A program made the position numbers and the translations under genes. Positions 9,671-18,411 of a stretch of DNA of 64,000 nt are shown here, piece by piece (the first letter of the stretch is position 1; the number at the start of each line of letters is the position of its first letter). The stretch lies in NCBI GenBank assembly GCA_949282215.1, contig CASDPF010000009.1, positions 33,592 to 97,591 of the forward strand, read 5' to 3'. The stretch is from an uncultured bacterium. GTDB taxonomy: Bacteria > Cyanobacteriota > Vampirovibrionia > Gastranaerophilales > Gastranaerophilaceae. The notes beneath the pieces were generated by a model. It made no database searches, was not told the DNA's origin, and saw nothing but the letters and a program-made list of their open reading frames with translations.

Positions 9671-9701
9671 ATTATATTACTTGATAGTAACTATCAGTCA
9701 A
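9671..9701 (-). promoter_or_regulatory. Promoter with 19-bp spacer containing a dyad (MerR-type layout)
   Basis: On the minus strand a -35 TTGACT (9701-9696) and a perfect -10 TATAAT (9676-9671) are 19 bp apart. The spacer holds the palindrome GATAGTTACTATC (9695-9683). MerR-family activators bind such dyads in over-long 19-bp spacers. The predicted start is just upstream of the SD of the acyltransferase gene. No MerR-type gene is visible in the window. Confidence 0.5.
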
Positions 9702-9873
9702 GGATAAAATATTACTAAATTCTATGTTAAATTACTAATCAAAATAATTAAGCTATTAAAGTAAATTTATCCAACATTCTTTCTTATTTTTAATTGAATA
9801 TAACTCATTTACTAATAATATTTGTACTTTTTAAAAAATAAACTTATAATTGTAAAAGGATATTAAATTAACC

Positions 9874-10212
9874 ATGGACATTTTAAATAAATTAGCAAAA
9901 TCAGAATTTCGAAACAGATTTAAACTAAAAGCAAAAGACCTTGAATATATAAAAGATAAAGGCATTGATAAAATATATACACATGCTAAAGATTTTATAA
10001 AAAAAAGAATTGCACCTGCGGAAATTCCAAATGACGGAAAACAAACCCCAATGAGAGGTCATCCTGTTTTTATTGCACAACACGCAACTGCAACTTGCTG
10101 TAGAGGTTGTATTGAAAAATGGCATAAAATTCCTAAAGGTAAGGAGTTAACATTAAGTCAACAAGAACATTTAGTTTCCATAATTATGGAATGGCTAAAA
10201 AAGCAGTTATGA
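9874..10212 (+). CDS. DUF4186 family protein
   Basis: 112 residues, the usual length of this small family. Recognisable conserved stretches are FRNRFKLKAKD, the MRGHPVFIAQHATATCCRGCI segment containing a His/Cys cluster (HATATCCRGC), and HKIPKGKELT. The Cys and His residues suggest metal binding, but no activity is known. The SD (AAAGGA) is rather far from the ATG. The preceding gap of 222 bp contains only the divergent promoter region of the acyltransferase. Its stop overlaps the convergent calpain-like gene by 6 bp. Confidence 0.8.
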   Translation: MDILNKLAKSEFRNRFKLKAKDLEYIKDKGIDKIYTHAKDFIKKRIAPAEIPNDGKQTPMRGHPVFIAQHATATCCRGCIEKWHKIPKGKELTLSQQEHLVSIIMEWLKKQL

Positions 10213-11109
10213 ATTTTTCAAGTCTAAAAATGTTATACTGCGTACATTTCCACAGAAATCTTTAATAGGAATTTTTTCTTCATTGGCACTATTATGAGGG
10301 TTGATTAAAGTAACAAATTCACCATCTATTCCCTTAATTGTATACGCATGATGTATATACAAACCATTCAGTTTTTCTTTAAAATTACAGGTAATAGCAT
10401 ACTTTTCGGGATTTTCCTTTAAAGACATAACCAAATCCTTAATTTTTTTAGAACAACCAATTTTTGCATTAAAGAAAGTCTTCGCTTTTTTACCTGTAAT
10501 TAAATATATTATATCTGACGAGAACCCGCCTGCAAGAGGATCTTTAGGATTACCTAATGCGAACTTTCCATTAACAACATTAGGATCTTCATTCTTCGTA
10601 TAATCATTATTTGTTATAAGCTTTTTTTTATAATATTCGGCTGCTAACTCTATTGCTAACATATCATCGCTGCCCTTTACATATTTCTTACTCTGTTTTG
10701 CGGCACTTAATACCATTTGAGGAATAATTATATTTGTATTTGTACCTTTAAAACAAACAACCACACCGTCATCAGTTTTTACCAGTGATTTTTTAATATA
10801 TTCTCGACCTTTTTGTGTGTTAGCCAGTGCATTAATTCCGGCAAGCAGCCAACAATCATTTTTTACTTGTTTTATAGCTTCTATATTCCCGTTTATTGTA
10901 ATTTCGGTATTAGTATAATTATTTACATACTGCCAACCTGCAATTGAGTCAAAATCCACAGTATAAAATTTAGGTATAAAATCCTTATACTTTTCCTGAG
11001 GCATTTTAAAGTCAATAATTGAAACCAAATTTTTTGGATTATTTTGACTAACTTGTCGTTTTTCCGCAATAGGATTTGTATTATTCATAAAAGCAGAAAT
11101 TGATAACAT
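10207..11109 (-). CDS. Calpain-like (C2 family) cysteine protease
   Basis: 300 residues. The papain-like calpain triad is visible: Cys86 in QVKNDCWLLAGINALA, His in YIHHAYTIKGIDGEFV (about residue 256), and Asn in LINPHNS. Bacterial calpain homologues are intracellular or secreted proteases, often of unknown target. No Sec signal; the first 30 residues are polar and Asn-rich. A start at Met8 (11088) is possible. It is divergent from the JAMM-motif protein across a 136-bp AT-rich gap. Confidence 0.8.
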   Translation of the reverse strand: MLSISAFMNNTNPIAEKRQVSQNNPKNLVSIIDFKMPQEKYKDFIPKFYTVDFDSIAGWQYVNNYTNTEITINGNIEAIKQVKNDCWLLAGINALANTQKGREYIKKSLVKTDDGVVVCFKGTNTNIIIPQMVLSAAKQSKKYVKGSDDMLAIELAAEYYKKKLITNNDYTKNEDPNVVNGKFALGNPKDPLAGGFSSDIIYLITGKKAKTFFNAKIGCSKKIKDLVMSLKENPEKYAITCNFKEKLNGLYIHHAYTIKGIDGEFVTLINPHNSANEEKIPIKDFCGNVRSITFLDLKNS

Positions 11110-11245
11110 TTTTATTCTCCAAATATCCCTTATATTATTAAAAACATTATCAACAAAATAATTGACAAAATTTCTATAATTATATTTTTTATATTAAGCA
11201 ATTTTTGGACAATAAAAAACTTTATATTTTTGTAGGGACTATTGA

Positions 11246-12085
11246 ATGTTTACAAAATTAAAAACGATATCATCACTAGCATCATATTTCAAAAATGTTT
11301 ATGCCTCTCAAAAGCCTCAGAAGTTTTTAGCAAAACAAGTCCAAGATATTGAAATTTTTGGAACTCGACATTATATGGACGGAAATGTTCCTGCTGAAAT
11401 AATAGAAAAATATACCCCCTTACGAAGATTAAGTAAAAAAACATGCACATTGTCAGATTCTAAATATTTTATTAAAAAATTTGAAAGCGAAAATAAAAAT
11501 GAAATACCAAAATTGTGGTCACAAATGTCAGAAGAGCAAAAAGTAGATTTTATAGTCAAAAACAGATATGAGAAATTAGTTTCCAATAAAATAATGAATG
11601 ATATATCAAAATCCAGAGTTGAAGAAGCATTTGGATTAACAACAGATGGACAAATTCGTTACTATGGGAATTGTCATTCAAGCAGACATTGCCCAGGAAC
11701 TGAAAATAATAATTTAATCTCTATACATAATCATCCTATACAATTTGGCATCGATTATACAAAAGAAGAATATAAAGCAATAAATCAAAGTTTTCATCCT
11801 TTTTCTCAGAGTGATATTATACACAGCATAAAAAGACCAAAAGCTTATGTAGTTGATATGAATGGAAATAAATACAGCCTAATTCCAAATAAAAAATTAC
11901 AAAACCATTATAAAATAGATAACTATATCGATGAATTATCATCTGATTTAACTAATATTACATCAAAAAACATCAATAAATATTCTAAAATCTCTGATGC
12001 GATAAAATATTCAAGACTTGGATACATAAACAGAATAAAAAAAGATGGTCATGAAATAAAACAACTAAATTTGTTTGATACTTAA
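11246..12085 (+). CDS. Unknown protein with JAMM/MPN-like metal motif
   Basis: 279 residues, not assigned to a named family. Residues about 160-200 contain LISIHNHPIQF followed about 25 residues later by PFSQSDIIHS, i.e. H-x-H-x(n)-S-x-x-D, the zinc-binding pattern of JAMM (JAB1/MPN+) metalloproteases and RadC-type proteins; the following AYVVDMNGNKYSL fits the strands after that motif. Glu in RVEEAFGL could be the upstream acid. JAMM proteins remove ubiquitin-like tags or cut peptides. The first 60 residues are basic and lack a signal. SD AGGGAC is placed well. Divergent from a calpain-like protease. Confidence 0.6.
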   Translation: MFTKLKTISSLASYFKNVYASQKPQKFLAKQVQDIEIFGTRHYMDGNVPAEIIEKYTPLRRLSKKTCTLSDSKYFIKKFESENKNEIPKLWSQMSEEQKVDFIVKNRYEKLVSNKIMNDISKSRVEEAFGLTTDGQIRYYGNCHSSRHCPGTENNNLISIHNHPIQFGIDYTKEEYKAINQSFHPFSQSDIIHSIKRPKAYVVDMNGNKYSLIPNKKLQNHYKIDNYIDELSSDLTNITSKNINKYSKISDAIKYSRLGYINRIKKDGHEIKQLNLFDT

Positions 12086-12163
12086 ATTTGCACAATGGAC
12101 AAAAATTAATGCAAAAATTCTTAGTAATAAAAAAGAGTCCAATTTTAACATTATAAATAATAC

Positions 12164-12180
12164 TGGAGACGAGGGGAGTC
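12164..12180 (+). repeat. 17-bp copy of the tmRNA 3' end (att-like direct repeat)
   Basis: TGGAGACGAGGGGAGTC occurs here and again, in the same orientation, at 12368-12384 inside the tmRNA acceptor/T-arm. The 204-bp repeat period is what an integrase-mediated insertion at ssrA leaves behind. The DNA between is visibly richer in G+C than its neighbours and has no credible gene. Confidence 0.6.
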
Positions 12181-12330
12181 TTCTTGAATTTGTTTCACGC
12201 TCATGGAGTTTCGCCTAAAAAGCTTTGCTTTTGCCGGCTCAATCCATTCGCTATCCGGACTCGCTCTGCTACGTCCGTACACAAATTCGCCGAACCCCCA
12301 AATAGTGTTCTCCACCGAACTCATCTGACC

Positions 12331-12365
12331 ATAATAAAGGACATAACAAGTATGTCCTTTATTAT
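12331..12365 (-). terminator. Hairpin immediately 3' of tmRNA
   Basis: Perfect 15-bp inverted repeat (12331-12345 with 12351-12365) around a 5-nt loop, starting at the last base of the tmRNA CCA end. There is no T run beyond the stem, so it may act as a 3'-end processing or stabilising structure as well as a terminator. Confidence 0.65.
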
Positions 12366-12777
12366 GGTGGAGACGAGGGGAGTCGAACCCCTGTCCAAAA
12401 TGGATAAAGACAAACCTCTACGAGTGTAGATTTTTATTTTCTCGACTGATTCAGGAAAAAATCACTACCCTACAAATCAGTCCAAGGTTTTATTTGAGGG
12501 AAACTCTAAACCCTTAATGGTTATCTTGATACGTCTACCATCATCAACGTACTGCGTCTTGCATAATGGACCCATATCACCGGCAAGCTGGGCAATATGA
12601 GTAGCTATTGTAATCTAGACTATGCAGCTAATGCATATCTTTCAGCGCCAAATACGCCTTTGATTACGTTGTTTTCATTTTTAGCATTTAATTTAGTTTG
12701 CTCGTTGATAACCGAGAACAGCACTCGGACTCGCAGCCTGCATTCACCGAACATCCTGTCTAATCCAAAACGTCCCC
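12365..12777 (-). ncRNA. ssrA: tmRNA (10Sa RNA), one-piece
   Basis: The 5' end GGGGACGTTTTGGATT and the 3' end with T-arm GGGGTTCGACTCCCC and encoded CCA pair into the tRNA-like acceptor (GGGGAC with GTCTCC, one G-U). About 413 nt, with pseudoknot-rich middle. The mRNA-like part encodes a 21-residue tag beginning AKNENNV and ending YALAA. Rescues stalled ribosomes by trans-translation with SmpB. A promoter sits about 30 bp upstream and a hairpin directly downstream. The first half of the tmRNA is not split, unlike the two-piece tmRNA of some cyanobacteria. Confidence 0.95.
12620..12685 (-). other. tmRNA tag-peptide reading frame
   Basis: GCT (resume codon, 12685-12683) through the stop TAG (12622-12620) encodes AKNENNVIKGVFGAE followed by RYALAA, 21 residues. 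The C-terminal ALAA is the usual degron for ClpXP-type proteases. The tag is about twice the length of the E. coli one; long tags are known in cyanobacteria-related groups. Confidence 0.85.
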
Positions 12778-12806
12778 ATATTCTTATTTCAAAGTTCCGT
12801 TACTAC

Positions 12807-12834
12807 ATTATAAAACATTTTATAAAAATATCAA
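12807..12834 (-). promoter_or_regulatory. Predicted promoter of tmRNA
   Basis: -35 TTGATA (12834-12829), 16-bp spacer, -10 TATAAT (12812-12807). The start would be about 20 nt before the mature 5' end, so the precursor would need RNase P processing. The -35 overlaps the stop codon of the upstream gene. Confidence 0.55.
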
Positions 12835-13874
12835 CCCTGAACTTTTTCAAATTCTATCTTAAAATACATATCTGCAGGAAAGTTTGGTAACAAAGGTTTT
12901 CGTTTCCATAATTTTACCATCATTTCAGCAGGCAGACTATTCACATTAAATTCAAGTTCAGTCTGACGTGGCGACATATTATTACATCCTCCGGAAGCCT
13001 TGCAGCTACTCCCGACATGAATAAAATCTGCAAACTTATGAACATTTTTTGAAGCGTTTTTTTCATTGAGCATTGTAATATTTTGCAAGTCTGATATATA
13101 CATATAATCATATCCAAAATCTCTGGCGTTCAACCCGCTTAATATCAAAGGATAATGAATATCTTTTTGATTAAAATAATTCACTTTATTTTTATAAATA
13201 AAAGGGGACATCTCATATTTTGCGGTAATCATTTTTTTAGAAGCATCATAAGTAAGTTCTATCGGAATATTTCTGGAAAACCTACCGGTACAATACTCAC
13301 TCCACCTATCAGAATAGGGCAAACTAAACGGGAAATAAGTTTGCACAAGTAAATCTGGATTATTTATAAACCTGCTCACCGCAGAAACACCATAAGTCGT
13401 ACTTTCACCTTTTTTACTGCATACAAGAGGTTCCAATCCCCACCACTCTTTACCGTCAACAATAGAACCAAATACTTCTCCATTTGGCTCATAACCATTT
13501 CTATTAAAAATAGATTTTTTTACAAATGCTTTTCGGATTTCATAGACTTCTTTTTTAGTCATCCCGTTAAAACACATTGGGTCATTTATCGGGAGATTTA
13601 TAACATTTTCAGATGTTTTGACATTATTACTCTGATAATTTTTTCCTCTGATTTTAGAAAATATATTATCTGAATTTTTAATACTTTTCGTATCAAAAGC
13701 TTTTCTTGGAGAATTTTGAGTAAGGCTGGCTTGTTTTTTGACAAAATCAGAAACTGTATTGTGAATGGAAGATAACAAGGCTAAAACCAGAAAGGCAAGC
13801 ACAAATACCATTATATAAGGCAATTTGCTATTAGTATTTTTGGTTTGCCTTTGAAATTCGTCATTTTCTTCCAT
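12831..13874 (-). CDS. Unknown membrane-anchored protein
   Basis: 347 residues, not recognised. A polar, Lys/Asn-rich N-terminus (about 20 residues) precedes one transmembrane helix (PYIMVFVLAFLVLALLSSI) and a long extracytoplasmic region. It contains four Cys in its last 150 residues (for example CKASGGC), possibly disulfides. No catalytic motif seen. SD AGGAG precedes ATG 13874. It lies 15 bp downstream of the helicase gene and is probably co-transcribed with it. Confidence 0.75.
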   Translation of the reverse strand: MEENDEFQRQTKNTNSKLPYIMVFVLAFLVLALLSSIHNTVSDFVKKQASLTQNSPRKAFDTKSIKNSDNIFSKIRGKNYQSNNVKTSENVINLPINDPMCFNGMTKKEVYEIRKAFVKKSIFNRNGYEPNGEVFGSIVDGKEWWGLEPLVCSKKGESTTYGVSAVSRFINNPDLLVQTYFPFSLPYSDRWSEYCTGRFSRNIPIELTYDASKKMITAKYEMSPFIYKNKVNYFNQKDIHYPLILSGLNARDFGYDYMYISDLQNITMLNEKNASKNVHKFADFIHVGSSCKASGGCNNMSPRQTELEFNVNSLPAEMMVKLWKRKPLLPNFPADMYFKIEFEKVQG

Positions 13875-13889
13875 AAAAATTTCTCCTAA

Positions 13890-16800
13890 TTAGCTTATAA
13901 GAAGTCTATCAAGACAAGCTTTTGAGGAATATTGCCACTCACGATAAGTTACATGTCGAACATTAAAACCGCAGCGTTCAATGATTGCCTGCTTTTTCAT
14001 ATTAGAAACTGACTGTTTCATATTATCTTCAACACCGTCGACTTCTATTACAAGTTTGTCATCCACCAGCAAATCAGCACTCAACCCTGCGATTTCTACA
14101 CCGGCTTTGACCGTATGTCCAAGAGTTCGAATTTGTTCAGCGATTTCTTTTTCAAGACTATTTTTATAAATATTTTCATCAATCTTACAATTTTTTAAGG
14201 CTTCTCGTTTATTTATATATTCCTCAACATAAGACATGTAATCTCTAAACAATCCTTCTTGCAATTCTTTAGGATCTTTAGATACAAAGTTGATGACCTT
14301 ATACCTTGCACGACTGATTGCAACATTAAATAAGTTAGGTTTTTGCAAGAAAGTAAGACTTTGCGGAAAACTGTTATTTGCAAAAGCCCACGACATAAGA
14401 ATAATATCACGTTCATCACCTTGGAATGTGTGAGCAGTACCGATTTCTATCTGATGTTTTTTAATCATGTGATCAGAAAGAACTTTAGCAACAGAAATTT
14501 TCAACTGCTCTACCTGAGCTCTGAAAGGTGAAATTATACCGATAGATACAGGTTTGTCAGGATTTTTGCGTTCATCTTCAACTACAATGTCATATAACCT
14601 TTTAACAAGAGTTTCAATCTCAGGCAAGTTCCTTGTTGCATCAAAATCAACTTTACCTTCAGGAACATGAACTGTTTCTAAAACCAGCTCATCACCTACA
14701 TCTTTTTTCATAACACGCATTCTGCCACCGTAAAATTCACGATTTGAGAATTCAATAATAGGCGGAAGGCTTCTAAAATGTTCATCCAGCATAACCGAAT
14801 TCATTGAATAGTAATCAGCTAAATCAAACATCGAATTAGTTCTGAAACGCCACATCAACTGATATTTTTCAGGAATTCCATATTGAGATAAGAATGACTG
14901 TTCTTTTGCTTTTTCAAGGAAAGACAAATGCGGAAGCTGTTTATCATCCCCAACGATTACAGCTTTTTTTGCTCTGTATAGAATAGGGAAACAGCTAGCA
15001 ATATCGCATTGAGATGCTTCATCGATGATTGCAACATCGAATAACCCCGGTTTCAAAGGCAACGAACCTGAAATAGCAAAAGTCGTTACACACCAGCAAG
15101 GAAAAGCTTCAAGGATTGGTTTGAAGTCTTCTGTTTCCATAATATGACTTTGCTGACGTTTTTTAGTCGACACCAAAGAAAGTGCATGCACTTTTAGTCT
15201 TTGACATTTGATTTGATCTCTTAAAATACCTTTCAAAGCTTCTCTGCGACGATTTTTCAAAATATTTATCGCAAGAGGTTTTTGCTTTTTCTTTAATTGC
15301 TTAATTTGTTCTGTCAAAACATGAAGATTGCCTGTTTTCTGAATTTCAGCTTCAATCTTTCTCAAATTATAAATCATACCAGCGACATCAAGTTCTTGTT
15401 TCAGTCTTGTAAGATTTTCAAAATCCACATCAAAAGATTTCAATTTAAGCATTTTTTTCAAGCTGTTAAGTGCACCATAATTTGCAATATTAACGAAAAA
15501 CCCTGTTTTTTCCATATTATGTTCAAGAGTTTTTATAATAGCAGAAATCGCATCCAACTCAGGCTTTTTAAGAGTTGATTTTATAAACTGCATTTCCCCG
15601 ATAGAACTTTCTTGGATAGAAGTTTCTTCAGAAAGTTTCCGCCAATCATTTTCTAGTTTAATAATCTTTTCACACTTATTTTCACTATCATGAAGCACGT
15701 TGTAGTGATTTTTCATATCATCAACATCAACAAAAAGGCTATCCTCATATTCACTATCAATATCGACTTTACCTGATAATAAATCTTGCAATTGATAGCT
15801 TAATTGTCTTTGGTAATTCAATCTGCCTGCACGCAGAGCAAGGAATGGAGCACCGAGCTCATTAAGACGGTCAGCAACAACATCCACTGCTTTATCCATA
15901 CGAGAAGCAACAAGAACGGTTTTTCCGTTAGCTATTAAGTGTGCCACGAGATTGACAATCGTTTGAGATTTACCTGTTCCCGGAGGCCCTTGCACTGCAA
16001 TGAATTTGTTATTTTCGATATTTTTAATAACTTTTTCTTGCGAATCGCTTAATGAAAGAGGAGTTACAGGATAAAAATCTTTAATCTCTCTCATTTCTTT
16101 AATCGGAACACTTTTTTCTTTAGAAAGAGCAAACTCTTCATTTACGATATTCAAAGCAGTTTCTCTATAAATACCGCTCGGTTTTTCAGCAATCTGAGTT
16201 AATTCATGCAAAACCCCTGCTGTCACTGTCGGACGTTTAGTAAGAATTATAGCACACTGACGAGTAAGAGAAAGTTTTTCGAGTTTTGTAACCTGTTTTT
16301 GTTTAGTTTCTTCCTCTTCTATCACTTCATCTACATTTTCAGCATCAATTTTTTCATTGTAAAAATCTTTTGTAATATTATCCTCATCAACATCATCTTT
16401 ATGGTCAAGAGAAATATCTATATCAGGGATAATTGATTTTAAAGTTGTAAGGAAAATATTCATTTTTTCGTCAGTAATCGGAAGTGTCGGAACAACCTCT
16501 AACAGACCTTCCAACAATGATTCAACTTCGTCATCATCATCACTTTTTTTCATCAAAGCTGTAAGAGCACCCGTATTTAAAGAAAGCACTTCTTCTTGCG
16601 GAATACAATTTATGTTCACCCCGTTTCTTTCAAGGTGACATCCCATATATAAAAGCGGAGTTAAAAACTCATTTTGTTTTCTGGTTTTTGAGCTTTTTCC
16701 GACAAGGAAAAGATATCCGTAAATCAGATATTTATCTTTTTGATCACGGTCGGATTGAATCATTAGTTCGGTAAGCTTGCTGTCACTGCCATCAAGACGC

Positions 16801-16997
16801 AAATATTCATCCCATTTCGTAAAAAGTTCTTCCTCACCTTTCAAGAAAATCCATTTGTTGTCTTTATCTCCTTTTAAGTTTCTAAAAGTAGAACTCTTTA
16901 CCTCTTCACGAACACAATCGTGAAGATATTGGCTTAATTTTTTAATAAAACTATTGTTAAATGCTGAATTAATTGCTTTTGATGCTTCCTGTAACAT
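13890..16997 (-). CDS. Superfamily 1 (UPF1/DNA2-like) helicase with C-terminal nuclease-like domain
   Basis: 1035 residues. N-terminal about 300 residues are of DUF4011-like character. Walker A is VQGPPGTGKSQTIVNL (about residue 338), then a coiled region (about 430-600), Walker B VAIIDEASQCD (DEAS box), GDDKQLPHLSF, and motifs V/VI in TAHTFQGDERDIILMSWAF and NVAISRARYKV. The last 100 residues (ADLLVDDKLVIEVDGVED, QAIIERCGFNVRHVTYREW) resemble the PD-(D/E)XK / DUF559-type fold with the acidic pair and E-V-D. Such fused helicase-nucleases act in DNA repair or defence against foreign DNA. No further defence gene flanks it. Confidence 0.88.
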   Translation of the reverse strand: MLQEASKAINSAFNNSFIKKLSQYLHDCVREEVKSSTFRNLKGDKDNKWIFLKGEEELFTKWDEYLRLDGSDSKLTELMIQSDRDQKDKYLIYGYLFLVGKSSKTRKQNEFLTPLLYMGCHLERNGVNINCIPQEEVLSLNTGALTALMKKSDDDDEVESLLEGLLEVVPTLPITDEKMNIFLTTLKSIIPDIDISLDHKDDVDEDNITKDFYNEKIDAENVDEVIEEEETKQKQVTKLEKLSLTRQCAIILTKRPTVTAGVLHELTQIAEKPSGIYRETALNIVNEEFALSKEKSVPIKEMREIKDFYPVTPLSLSDSQEKVIKNIENNKFIAVQGPPGTGKSQTIVNLVAHLIANGKTVLVASRMDKAVDVVADRLNELGAPFLALRAGRLNYQRQLSYQLQDLLSGKVDIDSEYEDSLFVDVDDMKNHYNVLHDSENKCEKIIKLENDWRKLSEETSIQESSIGEMQFIKSTLKKPELDAISAIIKTLEHNMEKTGFFVNIANYGALNSLKKMLKLKSFDVDFENLTRLKQELDVAGMIYNLRKIEAEIQKTGNLHVLTEQIKQLKKKQKPLAINILKNRRREALKGILRDQIKCQRLKVHALSLVSTKKRQQSHIMETEDFKPILEAFPCWCVTTFAISGSLPLKPGLFDVAIIDEASQCDIASCFPILYRAKKAVIVGDDKQLPHLSFLEKAKEQSFLSQYGIPEKYQLMWRFRTNSMFDLADYYSMNSVMLDEHFRSLPPIIEFSNREFYGGRMRVMKKDVGDELVLETVHVPEGKVDFDATRNLPEIETLVKRLYDIVVEDERKNPDKPVSIGIISPFRAQVEQLKISVAKVLSDHMIKKHQIEIGTAHTFQGDERDIILMSWAFANNSFPQSLTFLQKPNLFNVAISRARYKVINFVSKDPKELQEGLFRDYMSYVEEYINKREALKNCKIDENIYKNSLEKEIAEQIRTLGHTVKAGVEIAGLSADLLVDDKLVIEVDGVEDNMKQSVSNMKKQAIIERCGFNVRHVTYREWQYSSKACLDRLLIS

Positions 16998-17039
16998 GAT
17001 ATCTTCCTTTTTCTTCCATTTTACGCTAAAATAGAGAAT

Positions 17040-18134
17040 ATGAACATCATCAATATAAATGATACTAAACTATATTATGTTGGCGGGGTAGTTCGAGATG
17101 AACTTTTAGGGATTGAAAGTTTTGATGTTGATTTGACATACGAAGGTAATGCCATTGAATTTGCACAAAATCTCAAAAACATTGAAATTCTGCAAATTAA
17201 TGAACCTTTTGGTACTGTAAGAGTTAAAATCGATGGACGTGAAATTGATATCGCTTCCACAAGAGAAGAAATTTATGATAAAAAAGGACACCTGCCAACA
17301 GTTACAAAAATAGGATGCTCGCTTGAAGATGATATCAAACGCCGTGATTTTACAATAAACACCCTTGTAAAATCCACAGCAACAGGAGAAATTAAAGATT
17401 TTACAGGCGGAATTGAAGATTTAAAAAATAAAACTCTAAAAGTTCTTCATGACAAAAGTTTTATTGATGACCCGACAAGAATAATCAGAGGTCTAAAATT
17501 TTCAATTCGTTTTGGTTTCAAACTCAATAAACAAACAAAAAAATTACAAGATGAATACCTAAAAAATATAAACTATGACATGTGTTATAAAAGAGTAAAA
17601 AAAGAGCTGATTGAGACATTTAACCTAAATTCACAAAAAGCTTTTGAAAAATTTATAAAAGACAGAATATACAAACTTATCACAGATAAAAAAGTTTCGC
17701 TCCCGCACGTTAATATAGAAAAACTTATAAACAAATATCCTGTAGATAATATCTGGATTGTATATGCAGGAGTTTTACAAGACCTTTCAAAATTACCATT
17801 GACTAAAACCGAGCAAAAAATTCTTGATGATTTAAATTCAATAGGAAAAATCAAATCTGATTTTGACGCATATAAAGCTTTCGAAAAAGTCCATATTGAA
17901 ACAATTCTTCTTTATGCGATATTAAAGAATGAAAAAATAGCAGTTAAATATCTTGATAAATTGCAACATATAAAAATTCAAATCAACGGTAACGACTTAC
18001 AGGAAATAGGAATAGCACCATCACCCAAGTATCAGGAAATATTTGATTACGTTCTTAAACTAAAACTAAAATCCCCTGATATGTCAAAAGCCGACGAACT
18101 CAAAGCTGCAAGAAATTACCTTGTCGGAAATTAA
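17040..18134 (+). CDS. cca: tRNA nucleotidyltransferase / poly(A) polymerase family (CCA- or A-adding)
   Basis: 364 residues. Class II nucleotidyltransferase signature: YYVGGVVRDELLG with the metal pair DVD in FDVDLTYEG, then EIDIAS, KRRDFTIN and the RNA-binding motif DPTRIIRGLKFSIRFGF. It repairs or adds the tRNA 3' CCA in the cytoplasm. Whether this copy adds CCA, CC or A, or is a poly(A) polymerase, cannot be decided here. The tmRNA already encodes CCA. The C-terminal part is shorter than in many homologues and no HD domain is present. Divergent from the helicase gene. Confidence 0.85.
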   Translation: MNIININDTKLYYVGGVVRDELLGIESFDVDLTYEGNAIEFAQNLKNIEILQINEPFGTVRVKIDGREIDIASTREEIYDKKGHLPTVTKIGCSLEDDIKRRDFTINTLVKSTATGEIKDFTGGIEDLKNKTLKVLHDKSFIDDPTRIIRGLKFSIRFGFKLNKQTKKLQDEYLKNINYDMCYKRVKKELIETFNLNSQKAFEKFIKDRIYKLITDKKVSLPHVNIEKLINKYPVDNIWIVYAGVLQDLSKLPLTKTEQKILDDLNSIGKIKSDFDAYKAFEKVHIETILLYAILKNEKIAVKYLDKLQHIKIQINGNDLQEIGIAPSPKYQEIFDYVLKLKLKSPDMSKADELKAARNYLVGN

Positions 18135-18146
18135 ACCTTAAACATT

Positions 18147-18392
18147 CTAAGGAAAGCTTATTTCTTCATGTCCGTCAGCAGATTTTTTATGAAACTTAAT
18201 TTCGTAGTCCAAAATATCAGCAATCAAGTAAGCCTCATACAAACTGAGGCTTTTTATTTTCATCTTACTCGTCAAACTCGGCAACGTATAATGCTTTCCG
18301 GTTCTTTCTTCTAAGAGTTTAGCCAACTTTGTCAATGTCATCCCGTTCTTTGATGTTAAGGATTTTATAAAATTTTTGATATTTATGTCCAT
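18147..18392 (-). CDS. Small HTH-like regulator, copy 1 of a divergent two-gene module
   Basis: 81 residues with a predicted helix-turn-helix (GMTLTKLAKLLEERTG, then LPSLTSKMKIKSLSLYEAYLIADIL) and ending in DYEIKFHKK. It aligns with the 69-residue protein at 33349-33558: both have T[LI]xKLA, S[LI]xxK[ML], YxEA and LxY[ED][IL]KFxK. A -10 box TATAAT (18405-18400) lies exactly 7 nt before the ATG, so the mRNA would be leaderless. Divergent from a small helical protein whose consensus promoter lies in the same 82-bp gap; autoregulation or cross-regulation is likely but inferred. Confidence 0.7.
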   Translation of the reverse strand: MDINIKNFIKSLTSKNGMTLTKLAKLLEERTGKHYTLPSLTSKMKIKSLSLYEAYLIADILDYEIKFHKKSADGHEEISFP

Positions 18393-18411
18393 TAATAAAA
18401 TTATAAATTAT

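Noticed and set aside
12184..12429. 81-codon plus-strand ORF including VETRGVEPLS
   Set aside because: It runs over the antisense of the tmRNA 3' end; this is a well-known type of false ORF created by tRNA-like T-arms. The non-tmRNA part is repeat-like DNA without SD.
12597..12890. 97-codon plus-strand ORF
   Set aside because: Antisense to the 5' half of the tmRNA and its promoter; no SD and no protein-like composition.
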